From contig DATAUF010000039.1 of assembly GCA_036268405.1 (NCBI GenBank), positions 1 to 18,256 of the forward strand: a stretch of DNA of 18,256 bases. Reading direction: 5' to 3'. This stretch comes from DASZTV01 sp036268405 (GTDB taxonomy: Bacteria; Actinomycetota; Actinomycetes; JAFAQI01). Shown piece after piece: positions 1 through 7,373 of this stretch; within the stretch, counting starts at the first letter, position 1, and every line of letters starts with the position of its first letter. The translations under genes and the position numbers were made by a program. Under the pieces are notes generated by a model. The model did not search any database and was not told the DNA's origin. It saw nothing but the letters and a program-made list of their open reading frames with translations.

Positions 1-233
1 GGATGTGATGCCTCGCCATCGGTCGCCCACACGACGACCATCGGACAGCCCATCCGCGCGAGCTTCATCATGAGGCCACCGGCCCCGAGCACCTCGTCGT
101 CAGGATGCGCCGCGACCACAACGGTGCGGCGGTCGAGAGCCGCGCTGAGATCGAGCTCCGTCCAGCGGTCGACGGTCAACCACGGTTTCCAGATCGCCTC
201 GTCGGTGCCGAGCCCTTCGATGGTGGCGGTCAT
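1..233 (-). CDS. PIG-L/LmbE-family zinc-dependent deacetylase (N-terminal part, cut by window edge)
   Basis: Only the first 77 codons are inside the window; the gene continues past base 1. The translation contains VVVAAHPDDEVLGAGG at about residues 37-52. AHPDDE is the signature of the PIG-L/LmbE family, in which the His and the Asp pair help hold the zinc used to remove N-acetyl groups from amino sugars (for example MshB in mycothiol synthesis). The start ATG at 233-231 overlaps the TGA (232-230) of the upstream acyl-CoA dehydrogenase-like gene as ATGA, so the two are probably translationally coupled. About 35 residues precede the motif, longer than in MshB. The substrate cannot be told from this fragment. 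The pairing with a dehydrogenase-like gene suggests a glycan or secondary-metabolite cluster lying to the left (inference). Confidence 0.88.
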   Translation of the reverse strand, partial: MTATIEGLGTDEAIWKPWLTVDRWTELDLSAALDRRTVVVAAHPDDEVLGAGGLMMKLARMGCPMVVVWATDGEASH

Positions 234-1324
234 CGGATCGCACCTGCCTCCGCGACTCGCTTGCCCAATGCGGCGAGGTCGCGGTCACCGTGGCTCTGCC
301 GCACATACAGGCCAAGATCCGCAACCACGCGCGCATATTCGGCATCGCGCACCAACGGTCCCGGTCCGAGTGCCTGACCGACGTGGTCGATCACCGCGTG
401 CACTGTGGTCTCCACGACCGCCCGCGCACTGCGCGCGGTCACCTCGGCGCGCAGCAAGCTGTCGCTCTGCTCGGAATCGAAGCGCGTGGCAGCGGCACGC
501 AGCGCGGAGTGGCCGGCCATCACCGCGGCGGCCACGGCGCCGAGATGCGCCTGGTCGATCTGTCCGAAGTCACGCCTCGTCGCTGCATCCACAAGGCGCC
601 CGGCGAGCGTCCGCGCACCCCCTAGCCAAACCGCGGCCACCCCGGCAGCGCCGTACCAGAACCCAGGCCGCTCGATGTATTCGTTCGGTCCGCCCACCGC
701 GATGCCGACGGCGTCGCAGAAGTCCACTGACTGGGTGTCGGTGCCGGAAAGCGCCGACGTGGGCCACACGTCGCCGACCACGCGGACCCCTGATTGGTCG
801 AGGTCGACGGCAAACAGGCGTGGCCCGTCTGCGGCCTCGGCGGTGACGAGCGCGTGGGAGACGATTTTGGCGCCACCCGCCCATGCCTTGCGGCCCTCCA
901 ACCGCCACATGTCTCCCGAGGCATGCCGGGCCCGCAGCTTGGCGTCCGGCGGCTCGGCCGCCCAGACGCCCCAGACCTGGTCGCCCGCGACCGCCAACCC
1001 GGCGTCTCCGATCTCCCGCAGGATCGCCAGCGCGTCCACGTGGGCCTCGGCAAGTCGGCCGATCGTGAGGTCGAGCTCACCGAGCGCCGCTAGCGCGTCG
1101 TACCTTGCCCAGGTGTCGGAGCCGGGCTGCGGCAGAGCCAGCACATGGTCGGCCACCATCGCGTGCAACAACTTGTGCGCGACGGCGGGTTGCGCGGTCG
1201 ACTCACCCTCGAAGCTTGCGAACGCGCGTTCCCCCCACCACGCATGGACCCCGCGAGCAAGATCGGTGAGGTCGTCGCGCACGTCCTGCAGATACCCGGT
1301 GGAGATCCCACCAACCCGCGCCAT
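230..1324 (-). CDS. Acyl-CoA dehydrogenase-like flavoprotein (divergent)
   Basis: The protein is 364 residues, slightly shorter than typical acyl-CoA dehydrogenases (about 380). The fold is suggested by a helical N-terminal part (1-110), a middle beta region (115-205, with a GDMWRLEGRKAWAGGA stretch like the family's W.L.G.K.W..GA segment) and a helical C-terminal bundle (220-364). The C-terminal YEG-type segment that often carries or lies next to the catalytic Glu is not seen; the equivalent stretch reads RQSHGDRDLAALG (342-354). Substrate and even dehydrogenase activity are therefore uncertain. The ATG at 1324 is the best start I see, with only a weak ribosome site. The stop overlaps the start of the PIG-L gene (ATGA). 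This is the first gene of a leftward unit, divergent from the small gene at 1398. Confidence 0.8.
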   Translation of the reverse strand: MARVGGISTGYLQDVRDDLTDLARGVHAWWGERAFASFEGESTAQPAVAHKLLHAMVADHVLALPQPGSDTWARYDALAALGELDLTIGRLAEAHVDALAILREIGDAGLAVAGDQVWGVWAAEPPDAKLRARHASGDMWRLEGRKAWAGGAKIVSHALVTAEAADGPRLFAVDLDQSGVRVVGDVWPTSALSGTDTQSVDFCDAVGIAVGGPNEYIERPGFWYGAAGVAAVWLGGARTLAGRLVDAATRRDFGQIDQAHLGAVAAAVMAGHSALRAAATRFDSEQSDSLLRAEVTARSARAVVETTVHAVIDHVGQALGPGPLVRDAEYARVVADLGLYVRQSHGDRDLAALGKRVAEAGAIR

Positions 1325-1363
1325 CCCGCAGCCAGGCGGCGTGAGGCGTGATGGCAGCGGCTG

Positions 1364-1388
1364 GCGTGGACCGCATCGAGCCGGGTAT
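1364..1388 (+). promoter_or_regulatory. Candidate SigB/SigF-type promoter for the 1398 gene
   Basis: GCGT at 1364-1367, 15 bases, then GGGTAT at 1383-1388. This fits the GNNT-N14-16-GGGTAY pattern known for Streptomyces SigB. The ATG at 1398 follows after nine bases and has no Shine-Dalgarno, which suits a leaderless or nearly leaderless transcript. The call was made by eye and not tested statistically. Confidence 0.4.
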
Positions 1389-1397
1389 CCCTAGTCC

Positions 1398-1631
1398 ATG
1401 ACCGATGCCAGCCCCACTCCCGTTGAACCGAAGTCGTCGGAGAACGACCCACCTGCGGCCAACCGCCCGGTGGCCGAGAGCCCAGGGAGCCCCGAGCCCA
1501 AGCCGGTCGAGGTCAAGGACGCGGCCGGTCGTGCCGCGAACGACCCCTCGTCGTCTCCGGCGGCGGGAGTGACGAAGGCGCCGCAGGTCCCGCCGGGCAA
1601 GCCGGATGGTGAGGTCGACACCCGCGCCTAG
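1398..1631 (+). CDS. Small Pro/Ala/Ser-rich disordered protein, function unknown
   Basis: This 77-residue product is rich in Pro, Ala, Ser, Glu and Lys, with no predicted membrane segment and no recognisable domain (begins MTDASPTPVEPKSSENDPP). It is probably intrinsically disordered and cytoplasmic. I prefer this strand over the similar-length antisense reading frame because composition is hydrophilic and because a promoter-like GGGTAT lies nine bases ahead of the ATG. There is no Shine-Dalgarno, so it would be translated from a leaderless mRNA. It ends nine bases from the convergent DUF5709 gene. I do not recognise a named family, and a non-coding explanation cannot be excluded. Confidence 0.55.
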   Translation: MTDASPTPVEPKSSENDPPAANRPVAESPGSPEPKPVEVKDAAGRAANDPSSSPAAGVTKAPQVPPGKPDGEVDTRA

Positions 1632-1640
1632 CCACGGTTG

Positions 1641-2048
1641 TCAGCTGTCGGTATGCATGGCCCGTTCCTCGGGAGCGAAGCCACCGCCGTCGGCACCGAC
1701 GTCCACGGCAAACGCGTCCTGGTCCTGTCCGGTCTCGTCGTCCGCGACCTCGGCGAACCTGCCGACCCGCTCATCGGGATCCTCGGGATACGGCGCGTGT
1801 TCGGCGGTTGCTGGACCGTCGGAGCGCTCAGGTGTCTCGCGTGACAACTTCGCTTCCAGCGGCTCGCCCTCGCGCATCTCGCTCTCGGTGACGCCGTAGT
1901 CGACCGAAGCGACCGGATGGTCTCCAGGCGGGGCGATCCCTTCCTGCGCATCACCGGTGATCGTCTTCGCCGGCAGCGCGTCGGACTGGTCGGGCATGCC
2001 TTCGTCCTCGAGCGCCGAGCCCGGGTCAGGCTCTCGCGCGCCGGTCAC
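1641..2048 (-). CDS. DUF5709-family acidic protein
   Basis: The product is 135 residues, strongly acidic and without membrane segments. A segment near the middle, VDYGVTESEMREGEPLEAKL, resembles the (Y/W)GVT..E..EGE.L..RL core typical of the actinobacterial DUF5709 family, whose function is not known. I chose the GTG at 2048 because it overlaps the TGA of the upstream LLM oxidoreductase as GTGA, implying coupled translation; an ATG about 17 codons further in (MPDQSD...) is the alternative. It is the last gene of a leftward unit and converges on the 1398 gene. Proteins of this sort are often found near stress genes in actinobacteria (general recollection, not checked). Confidence 0.75.
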   Translation of the reverse strand: MTGAREPDPGSALEDEGMPDQSDALPAKTITGDAQEGIAPPGDHPVASVDYGVTESEMREGEPLEAKLSRETPERSDGPATAEHAPYPEDPDERVGRFAEVADDETGQDQDAFAVDVGADGGGFAPEERAMHTDS

Positions 2049-3007
2049 GGCTTGCCGCCGCGCAGCAAGGGCAGGACCTCCTGGGCCAGGAAGTTGATGG
2101 CTCCCTCCTGGTCGGGGCCCATCTGCGAGATGTAGACCTCGTCGAACCCGGCATCGACGTACTGCCGGATCGAGTCGGCGGCGCGCTGCGGGTCGGGACC
2201 GCAGGGAACCGTCTCCGCAATCTGTTCCGGCGAGCTCGCCTCCCCGAGTGACTCGAACTCCGCCCACGACGGCAGGTCCTGGGCGCTCTGCCCGCCGACG
2301 ACCTCATGGCCCCACAGCCGGTACGCGGTCTTTGCGGCATCGTCGGCTGACGTGGCCCAGCAGATCTTCGTGCCCGCCTGCGTCATCCCCTTGCCGCCGG
2401 AATCGCGGTAGTGCTTCATCAGCTCGGCGTCGGGCTTGACGTTGATCCAGCCGTCGCCGATCCGGGCGGCGAGCTTCGTCGCGGCCGGGCCGAAGCCGGA
2501 GACGAGCACCGGCGGGGGTTGCTCGGGCAACGAGAAGATCCTGGCCGCGTCGACCGTGTAGTGCTCGCCGCGGTGGGTCACGGTCTCCCCGGTCCACAGC
2601 CGCCTGATGACGTCGATGGCTTCCTCGAGTCGCTGCAGGCGGATCGCGGCGGGTGGCCAGTGGCCACCGAGGATGTGCTCGTTGAGCCGCTCGCCCGACC
2701 CCACGCCGAAGGAGAACCGGCCCGGCGCGAGCGAGGCGATCGTCGCGGTCGCCTGCGCCAGTACGGCGGGATGGATGCGGTCGGTCGGACAGGTGACTGC
2801 GGTCGTCATCTTCAGATCGGTGCTCGTCGCGATCGCGCCGAGCACCGCCCAGACGAACGCGCTCTCGCCCTGCTCGCGGGTCCAAGGGTGATAGTGGTCG
2901 GACACCCAGATGCGGTCGAAGCCGGCGTCCTCAGCAAGTCGCGCGGTCCGCACCAACTGTTCGGGGCTGAGCTCTTCGGATGACAGGAAGTAGCCGAACT
3001 CGGTCAT
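2045..3007 (-). CDS. LLM-class F420-dependent oxidoreductase (glucose-6-phosphate dehydrogenase-like family, TIGR03557 type)
   Basis: This 320-residue protein is a luciferase-like TIM-barrel enzyme that would use the deazaflavin F420. Family marks include FGYFLSSEE at 4-12, SDHYHPW at 36-42 followed by QG..AFVW (46-53), CPTDRIHP at 73-80 and GVGSGERLNEH at 101-111. The SDH..PW and GSGE.LNEH segments correspond to cofactor and substrate regions in F420-dependent glucose-6-phosphate dehydrogenase. The true substrate is unknown; most members of this subfamily are uncharacterised and not proven G6P enzymes. The ATG at 3007 is chosen because homology starts at once (MTEFGYF) and a GGGTAC promoter-like box sits nine bases upstream. 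The frame stays open far upstream but without family sequence. It overlaps the DUF5709 gene by GTGA. Confidence 0.9.
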   Translation of the reverse strand: MTEFGYFLSSEELSPEQLVRTARLAEDAGFDRIWVSDHYHPWTREQGESAFVWAVLGAIATSTDLKMTTAVTCPTDRIHPAVLAQATATIASLAPGRFSFGVGSGERLNEHILGGHWPPAAIRLQRLEEAIDVIRRLWTGETVTHRGEHYTVDAARIFSLPEQPPPVLVSGFGPAATKLAARIGDGWINVKPDAELMKHYRDSGGKGMTQAGTKICWATSADDAAKTAYRLWGHEVVGGQSAQDLPSWAEFESLGEASSPEQIAETVPCGPDPQRAADSIRQYVDAGFDEVYISQMGPDQEGAINFLAQEVLPLLRGGKP

Positions 3008-3016
3008 GACTTCGGC

Positions 3017-3041
3017 GTACCCGCGCTGTTCGCTACAACTC
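3017..3041 (-). promoter_or_regulatory. Candidate SigB/SigF-type promoter for the LLM oxidoreductase
   Basis: On the minus strand GAGT, 15 bases, then GGGTAC (3022-3017), followed after nine bases by the ATG at 3007. It matches GNNT-N14-16-GGGTAY. No convincing Shine-Dalgarno precedes the ATG. Spacing to the start is identical to that at 1398 and 16921. Confidence 0.4.
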
Positions 3042-3073
3042 CTCGTCGTCGGATGAAGAGGAGTCGGAGTTGT
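3035..3073 (-). terminator. Stem-loop between DUF7218-like gene and LLM gene
   Basis: ACAACTCC (3035-3042) and GGAGTTGT (3066-3073) form a perfect 8-bp stem with a 23-base loop that can pair further through CTCCTC/GAGGAG alternatives. It starts two bases after the TAA of the DUF7218-like gene. There is no T-run after it on the minus strand, so it is at best a non-canonical terminator or mRNA-stabilising hairpin. It overlaps the -35 area of the LLM promoter candidate. Confidence 0.35.
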
Positions 3074-3074
3074 C

Positions 3075-3311
3075 TTACGAGGATTTGCGCGCGGTCGCCT
3101 TGCCGCCCTTGCTGCCGGCCTTCTTCTTCTGCGCCGTCGTCCCGCCCTGCGAGGAGTTGGACCGCCGCGTGCCGGAGCCGCTTGCCTTGCCACCTCTGCT
3201 AGACGCACCGTCGGAGTTCGCGATGCGCGCCGCGCGCTCCTTGGACATTCCCTTGTCCTTGAGTGCCTCGTACTGCTTCTCGTTCTTGACGTTGGCCCGC
3301 GTTCCAGGCAT
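3075..3311 (-). CDS. DUF7218-like small basic protein with Lys-rich tail
   Basis: The 78-residue product starts MPGTRANVKNEKQYEALKD and has KNEKQYEALKDKGMSKERAA (9-28) followed by RIANS, the hallmark of a widespread family of small bacterial proteins (DUF7218; related to segments annotated as Rho-termination-factor-like). The second half (41-78) is low complexity, rich in Gly, Ser, Lys and Arg, ending in a KKKAGSKGGKATARKSS-type tail reminiscent of histone H1-like or nucleic-acid-binding tails. A strong Shine-Dalgarno, GGAGGTG, lies four to five bases before the ATG at 3311, fixing the start. Binding to DNA or RNA is an inference from charge only. It leads the leftward LLM/DUF5709 group with a 67-base gap. 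Confidence 0.82.
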   Translation of the reverse strand: MPGTRANVKNEKQYEALKDKGMSKERAARIANSDGASSRGGKASGSGTRRSNSSQGGTTAQKKKAGSKGGKATARKSS

Positions 3312-3491
3312 GTCGCACCTCCACGAAGATGGCTTCCCCGCGGCCGCCCGGTTATGCGTATTCGTTGCGCACTCCCGCGCCAGCGGAACCGCAAGATCAT
3401 CCGATCGGGGTTGGGAAGGTCCGTTTCCGGAGATGTCCACCACAACGAAGCAGAGATGCTTCGACGAGAGACCGATGCCAAGAGAGGACGG

Positions 3492-4490
3492 ATGGCGCGC
3501 GAGTCCCGGACCACATCGCCGCGCGTCGCGCTTGTCACGGGCGGCTCGGCGGGCGTGGGCCGGGCGACCGTGGTCGAGCTCGCGCGACACGGGTGGGATG
3601 TCGGGATCCTGGCTCGCGGAGCGGCGGGGCTTGCCGGCGCCAGTCGAGACGTGCAGGCTGCCGGCCGCCGTAGCTTCGCAGTGTCCGCCGACGTCGTCGA
3701 TCTTTCCGCGGTTCGAGCCGCTGCCGCCGAGGTCGAGGGCGAGCTCGGTCCGATTGCACTGTGGGTCAACGTCGCGTTCGTCGGGGCGCTGCGGAGCTTC
3801 TGGGACACCGAGCCGGAGACCTTTCGCCGCATCACCGATGTCACCTACCTCGGCCAGGTCAACGGCACTCGGGTGGCGCTGGAGCTGATGCGGCCGCGCG
3901 ACCGTGGAGTCATCGTCAACGTCAGCTCGGCGCTCGCCTATCGCGGGATCCCGCTGCAGTCGGCGTACTGCGGTGCGAAGCACGCGATCAAGGGCTTCAC
4001 CGAGTCGGTGATCACCGAGCTGCGTCACGAAGGCAGCCACGTCAAGGTCTGTCTCGCCACATTGCCGGGAACGAATACTCCGCAGTTCGACTGGAACGAC
4101 AGCGCGTTTGGTGACCGTCATCCGCGGCCCGTCGCGCCGATCTTCCAGCCCGAGACCGCGGCGCGGCTGATCCGGTTCCTTGCCGATCATCCACGGCGCA
4201 ACGCATGGGTCGGGGTCTCCTCCGCCTACACCGTGCTGGGCAACCGGCTCGCGCCGGCGCTGCTCGATCGCTACCTCGCGAAGACCGGTGTCGATGGCCA
4301 GCTCGCCGACGGTGGGCCGAGGTTCGGGTCGAACGTGTTCGTGACGAAGGACGAGGAGGAGGACCAGGGAGCACACGGGATGTTCGACGACTGCGCCCAT
4401 CCGCACGATCCGTGGTCGGCCGCGTCGATGGCACTTTGGCGGGTCAAGGATGCGGTGGTCGCCGCGTTGCGCGGGACGCGGCGGCGCTGA
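3492..4490 (+). CDS. SDR-family NAD(P)-dependent oxidoreductase
   Basis: The product is 332 residues. The N-terminal Rossmann motif is TGGSAGVG (16-23), the classical SDR TGxxxGxG. NVA at 93-95 stands where NNAG usually is. Catalytic residues are Ser145/146 in VNVSSALAYRG and Tyr159-x3-Lys163 in YCGAK. After the core (to about 250) there is a longer C-terminal extension (260-332) ending in a basic tail, seen in a subset of SDRs that often act on steroid- or lipid-like substrates. The substrate is unknown. The ATG at 3492 is preferred because the family sequence begins soon after and AGAGAGGA lies upstream; an in-frame ATG at 3354 would add 46 unrelated residues. The TGA overlaps the ATG of the GH15 gene (TGATG type). 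Confidence 0.88.
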   Translation: MARESRTTSPRVALVTGGSAGVGRATVVELARHGWDVGILARGAAGLAGASRDVQAAGRRSFAVSADVVDLSAVRAAAAEVEGELGPIALWVNVAFVGALRSFWDTEPETFRRITDVTYLGQVNGTRVALELMRPRDRGVIVNVSSALAYRGIPLQSAYCGAKHAIKGFTESVITELRHEGSHVKVCLATLPGTNTPQFDWNDSAFGDRHPRPVAPIFQPETAARLIRFLADHPRRNAWVGVSSAYTVLGNRLAPALLDRYLAKTGVDGQLADGGPRFGSNVFVTKDEEEDQGAHGMFDDCAHPHDPWSAASMALWRVKDAVVAALRGTRRR

Positions 4491-6268
4491 TGCGCGACGA
4501 CGCGGGCTACGCGCCGATCGAGACCTACGCCGCGATCGGTGACGGGCGGACGGTCGCGCTGGTGGCCACCGACGGCCGAATCGACTGGTGGCCGGTGCCC
4601 GCGCTCGACGCCCCGCCTACCTTTGCCGCGTTGCTCGACGCGGATCGCGGTGGATTCATCGCCCTGAAGCCGGTCGCCGAGCACACGGTGACGAGGCGCT
4701 ATCTGCCCGACACCAATGTCTTGGAGACGACCTTCGTCACCGAGTCGGGGTCCGTGCGGGTCACCGACCTGCTCCCGCTGGGACGCTCCGGCCGGCTGCC
4801 CTGGAGCGAGCTCGCGCGCCGGGTCGAGGCGCTCAACGGAGCGGTCGAGATGGAGTGGATCGTCGCCCCGGGGACGCAGCTCGCGAGCGTCGAGCCGTGG
4901 ATCGCGTTGCGGCAGGAGGCGATGGTCATCCGGATCGGCGACGAACAGCTTGCCCTGCGTCTCTACGACGTCGGTGAACCCGTGTGCGACGGCTATCAGG
5001 TCAGTGGCCGCTTCACTCCGACGACCGCACGGCCCGGGCTGCTCGCCGTCACCGGAGGTGTGGACACCCCGGTCTTCCTCGCGGGACGGGAGGAGATCGA
5101 AGGTCACATCGACCTCACGGTGCAGCGCTGGCACGTATGGGCGAGCGCGATCTCCTACGACGGACCGTGGGCGGAGACCGTACGGCGGTCTGCGCTGGCG
5201 CTGCGGCTGCTCCAGTACGTCCAGACCGGTGCGGTGGCGGCCGCCGCGACCACGTCGCTTCCGGAGCAGGTCGGCGGCGAGAAGAACTGGGACTACCGCT
5301 TCATGTGGGTCAGGGACTGCGCGTTCACCGTCGACGCCTTCCTGTCGTTGCGACTGCACGACGAGGCGCAGGCCGCGGTGCAGTGGATGCTCGGCGCGTT
5401 GCGGCAGACCGCACCCGAGCTGCACGTCTTCTACCGGCTCGACGGCACCGTGCCGGACGCGACCGAAGAGCTGCCGGCCGTCACCGGCTACCGCGGGAGC
5501 CGCCCGGTGCGGGTCGGCAACGCAGCCGCGACCCAGGTTCAACTGGGTACCTACGGCGACCTGCTCGACATGATCTGGCAGTACGTCGATGCCGGTCACT
5601 GCCTCGATCCGCAGACCAGCCACCTGCTGGCGGGCCTCGCCGACCGCTGTTGCGACACCTGGCGACTTGAGGACGCCGGCATCTGGGAGCTGGAGACCAG
5701 GCGCCACTACACGGTTTCAAAGCTCGGTGCCTGGACTGCGCTCGACCGAGCGGTCCGGCTGTACGACGCCGGCCAGCTGTCCAGCGACCAGCCCGACCGC
5801 TGGCGTACCGAACGGGATCTGCTGCGGGTCTGGATCGAGACCAACTGCTGGTCGGACAAGCGGCAGGCCTACGTCGGGTTTCCGGGTACGACCAACCTCG
5901 ACGCGGCGGTGCTGCTCATGGCGCGCACCGGGTTCGAGGAGGGCGAACGGCTCGCGTCGACGATCGACGCAATCCGTCGTGAGCTGGGCGAGGGCCCGTG
6001 GCTGCGGCGCTACACCGACACCGACGACGGCGGGGCATTCATCGCATGCACGTTCTGGCTGGTGCACGCCCTCGTCATACTCGGTGATCTCGCTGCCGCG
6101 CGCGAGGTGATGGACAGCGCGGTCGAGCTGGCCAACGACGTGGGGTTGTTCGCCGAGCAGATCGAACCCGGGACCGGCGTGATGCTGGGCAACTTTCCGC
6201 AGGGTCTGAGCCATCTTGCGCTGATCAATGCGGCCTGCGCCTACGAGCGCGCTACCGCCGTTACCTGA
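4490..6268 (+). CDS. Glycoside hydrolase family 15 protein (glucoamylase/trehalase-like)
   Basis: The protein is 592 residues, a normal length for the family. The N-terminal beta domain (about 5-210) begins with the trehalase-like segment IGDGRTVALVATDGRIDWWP (16-35). The alpha/alpha barrel follows, with NWDYRFMWVRDCAFTVDA (266-283), GIWELE with the likely catalytic acid Glu400, and LFAEQIEP with the likely base Glu556, then LGNFPQGLSHLALI (566-579). It should cleave an alpha-glucosidic bond; in actinobacteria members include trehalases, so trehalose or short glucans are likely substrates (inference). There is no signal peptide, so it is cytoplasmic. The ATG at 4490 overlaps the SDR stop, suggesting coupling. 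The end overlaps the convergent enolase-superfamily gene by eight bases. Confidence 0.92.
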   Translation: MRDDAGYAPIETYAAIGDGRTVALVATDGRIDWWPVPALDAPPTFAALLDADRGGFIALKPVAEHTVTRRYLPDTNVLETTFVTESGSVRVTDLLPLGRSGRLPWSELARRVEALNGAVEMEWIVAPGTQLASVEPWIALRQEAMVIRIGDEQLALRLYDVGEPVCDGYQVSGRFTPTTARPGLLAVTGGVDTPVFLAGREEIEGHIDLTVQRWHVWASAISYDGPWAETVRRSALALRLLQYVQTGAVAAAATTSLPEQVGGEKNWDYRFMWVRDCAFTVDAFLSLRLHDEAQAAVQWMLGALRQTAPELHVFYRLDGTVPDATEELPAVTGYRGSRPVRVGNAAATQVQLGTYGDLLDMIWQYVDAGHCLDPQTSHLLAGLADRCCDTWRLEDAGIWELETRRHYTVSKLGAWTALDRAVRLYDAGQLSSDQPDRWRTERDLLRVWIETNCWSDKRQAYVGFPGTTNLDAAVLLMARTGFEEGERLASTIDAIRRELGEGPWLRRYTDTDDGGAFIACTFWLVHALVILGDLAAAREVMDSAVELANDVGLFAEQIEPGTGVMLGNFPQGLSHLALINAACAYERATAVT

Positions 6269-7373
6269 CGCGCCACTGGTCCGCGTCCTCGCGGAGCGCT
6301 AGACCGTGGCCGGCGCGGTCGCGGCAAGGACTCAGCATCCCGTCCCGCGCCGGCTCGGCGCCGTCGAAGAGCAGCTGCTCCTCGATCCTGGCGTGGTCAT
6401 GGAAGTACTCCACGTGCCGCAGGTTGGGCAGGATGCCGGCAAAGGCCGCGTGCAGATGTGGCGCGCAGTGTCCGGACACGTCGAGGCCGCTTGCCGCAGC
6501 GATGGCGCCGGCGCGAACGAAGTCGGTGATGCCGCCGCACCGGGTGACGTCGACCTGCAGGCAGTCGACGGCACCGGCGCCGACCATCCGGGCGAAGTAG
6601 GGCAGGGCATATCCGTATTCGCCGGCCGCCACGTCCGCCTCCACCAACCGGCGGATGTGGCGCAGCGCCGGCAGGTCATCGGAGGAGACCGGCTCTTCGA
6701 ACCACGTGACGCCGAGCTCGTCGTAGCGGCGACCCATGCGCACGGCCTGCGCGACGGTGTACCCGCCGTTGGCATCGACGAACAGCTCGCGACCGTCGAG
6801 CAGGTCGCGGACGAAGCCGGCGCGGGCGATGTCGCGGTCCTCGCACGTCCCCCAGGACTCGCCGACCTTGATCTTGACGCTTCGGACACCGCATTGCTCG
6901 ACCCAGGCCTCGACTTGTCGCGCAGTGCGTGCGTCGTCATAGGTCGTGAACCCGCCGCTGCCGTAGACGGCCACCGGATCACCCTGGCCGCCGAGCAGCC
7001 GGTGGAGCGGGAGGCCGAGCAGCGTCGCCTTGAGGTCCCACAGTGCGATGTCGACCGCTGAGATGGCGGTCGCGGCGATCCCCGGACGGCCGGCGTTGCG
7101 CACCGCACGGGACATCGCCTCGTTAGCTGCGGCCGGGTCGAAGGCGTTGCGTCCCGCCACGACCGGTGCGAGCAGATCCTCGACCACTGCTGCGGCTGCG
7201 CCGGTGGTGTAGGTCCAGCCAAGGCCGCACCCATCCCCGGCACGCGCAACCACGGTGACGACCGTCGTGGAATCCCACGACAACGTGCCGTCGGCCTCCG
7301 GAAAGTCGGTCGGGATGGTGTACGTCGCGACTTCGAGTGCGTCGATGGTCACGTCGCCGACCGGCGCCGTCAT
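6261..7373 (-). CDS. Enolase-superfamily enzyme, mandelate racemase/sugar-acid dehydratase subgroup
   Basis: The 370-residue protein has an N-terminal capping domain (8-130) and a barrel. All the expected active-site residues can be read: Lys167-x-Lys169 (SVKIKVG), metal ligands Asp200 (FVDANGG), Glu226 (WFEEP) and Glu252 (AGEYGY), Asp275 (QVDVTRCGG), His302 (SGHCAPH) and Glu322 (VEYF). The order and spacing follow mandelate racemase (K164/K166, D195, E221, E247, D270, H297, E317), with offset +3 and then +5. The reaction is abstraction of the proton next to a carboxylate; racemase and sugar-acid dehydratase activities both occur in this subgroup, and the substrate cannot be told. The ATG at 7373 overlaps the stop of the GMC gene (ATGA). 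It is the last gene of the leftward operon. Confidence 0.92.
   Translation of the reverse strand: MTAPVGDVTIDALEVATYTIPTDFPEADGTLSWDSTTVVTVVARAGDGCGLGWTYTTGAAAAVVEDLLAPVVAGRNAFDPAAANEAMSRAVRNAGRPGIAATAISAVDIALWDLKATLLGLPLHRLLGGQGDPVAVYGSGGFTTYDDARTARQVEAWVEQCGVRSVKIKVGESWGTCEDRDIARAGFVRDLLDGRELFVDANGGYTVAQAVRMGRRYDELGVTWFEEPVSSDDLPALRHIRRLVEADVAAGEYGYALPYFARMVGAGAVDCLQVDVTRCGGITDFVRAGAIAAASGLDVSGHCAPHLHAAFAGILPNLRHVEYFHDHARIEEQLLFDGAEPARDGMLSPCRDRAGHGLALREDADQWRVR

Noticed and set aside
1391..1621. 76-residue minus-strand frame opposite the small plus-strand gene
   Set aside because: It is Gly/Ser-rich without a ribosome site or promoter; the plus-strand frame has a promoter-like box at a spacing shared with other genes.
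3354..3491. N-terminal extension of the SDR gene from ATG 3354
   Set aside because: The added 46 residues do not look like SDR sequence, and a ribosome site precedes the ATG at 3492.
4271..5707. 478-residue open frame on the minus strand inside the GH15 gene
   Set aside because: It is antisense to a gene with clear GH15 motifs; long antisense frames are usual in high-GC DNA, and the translation is Arg/Gly/His-rich with no domain.
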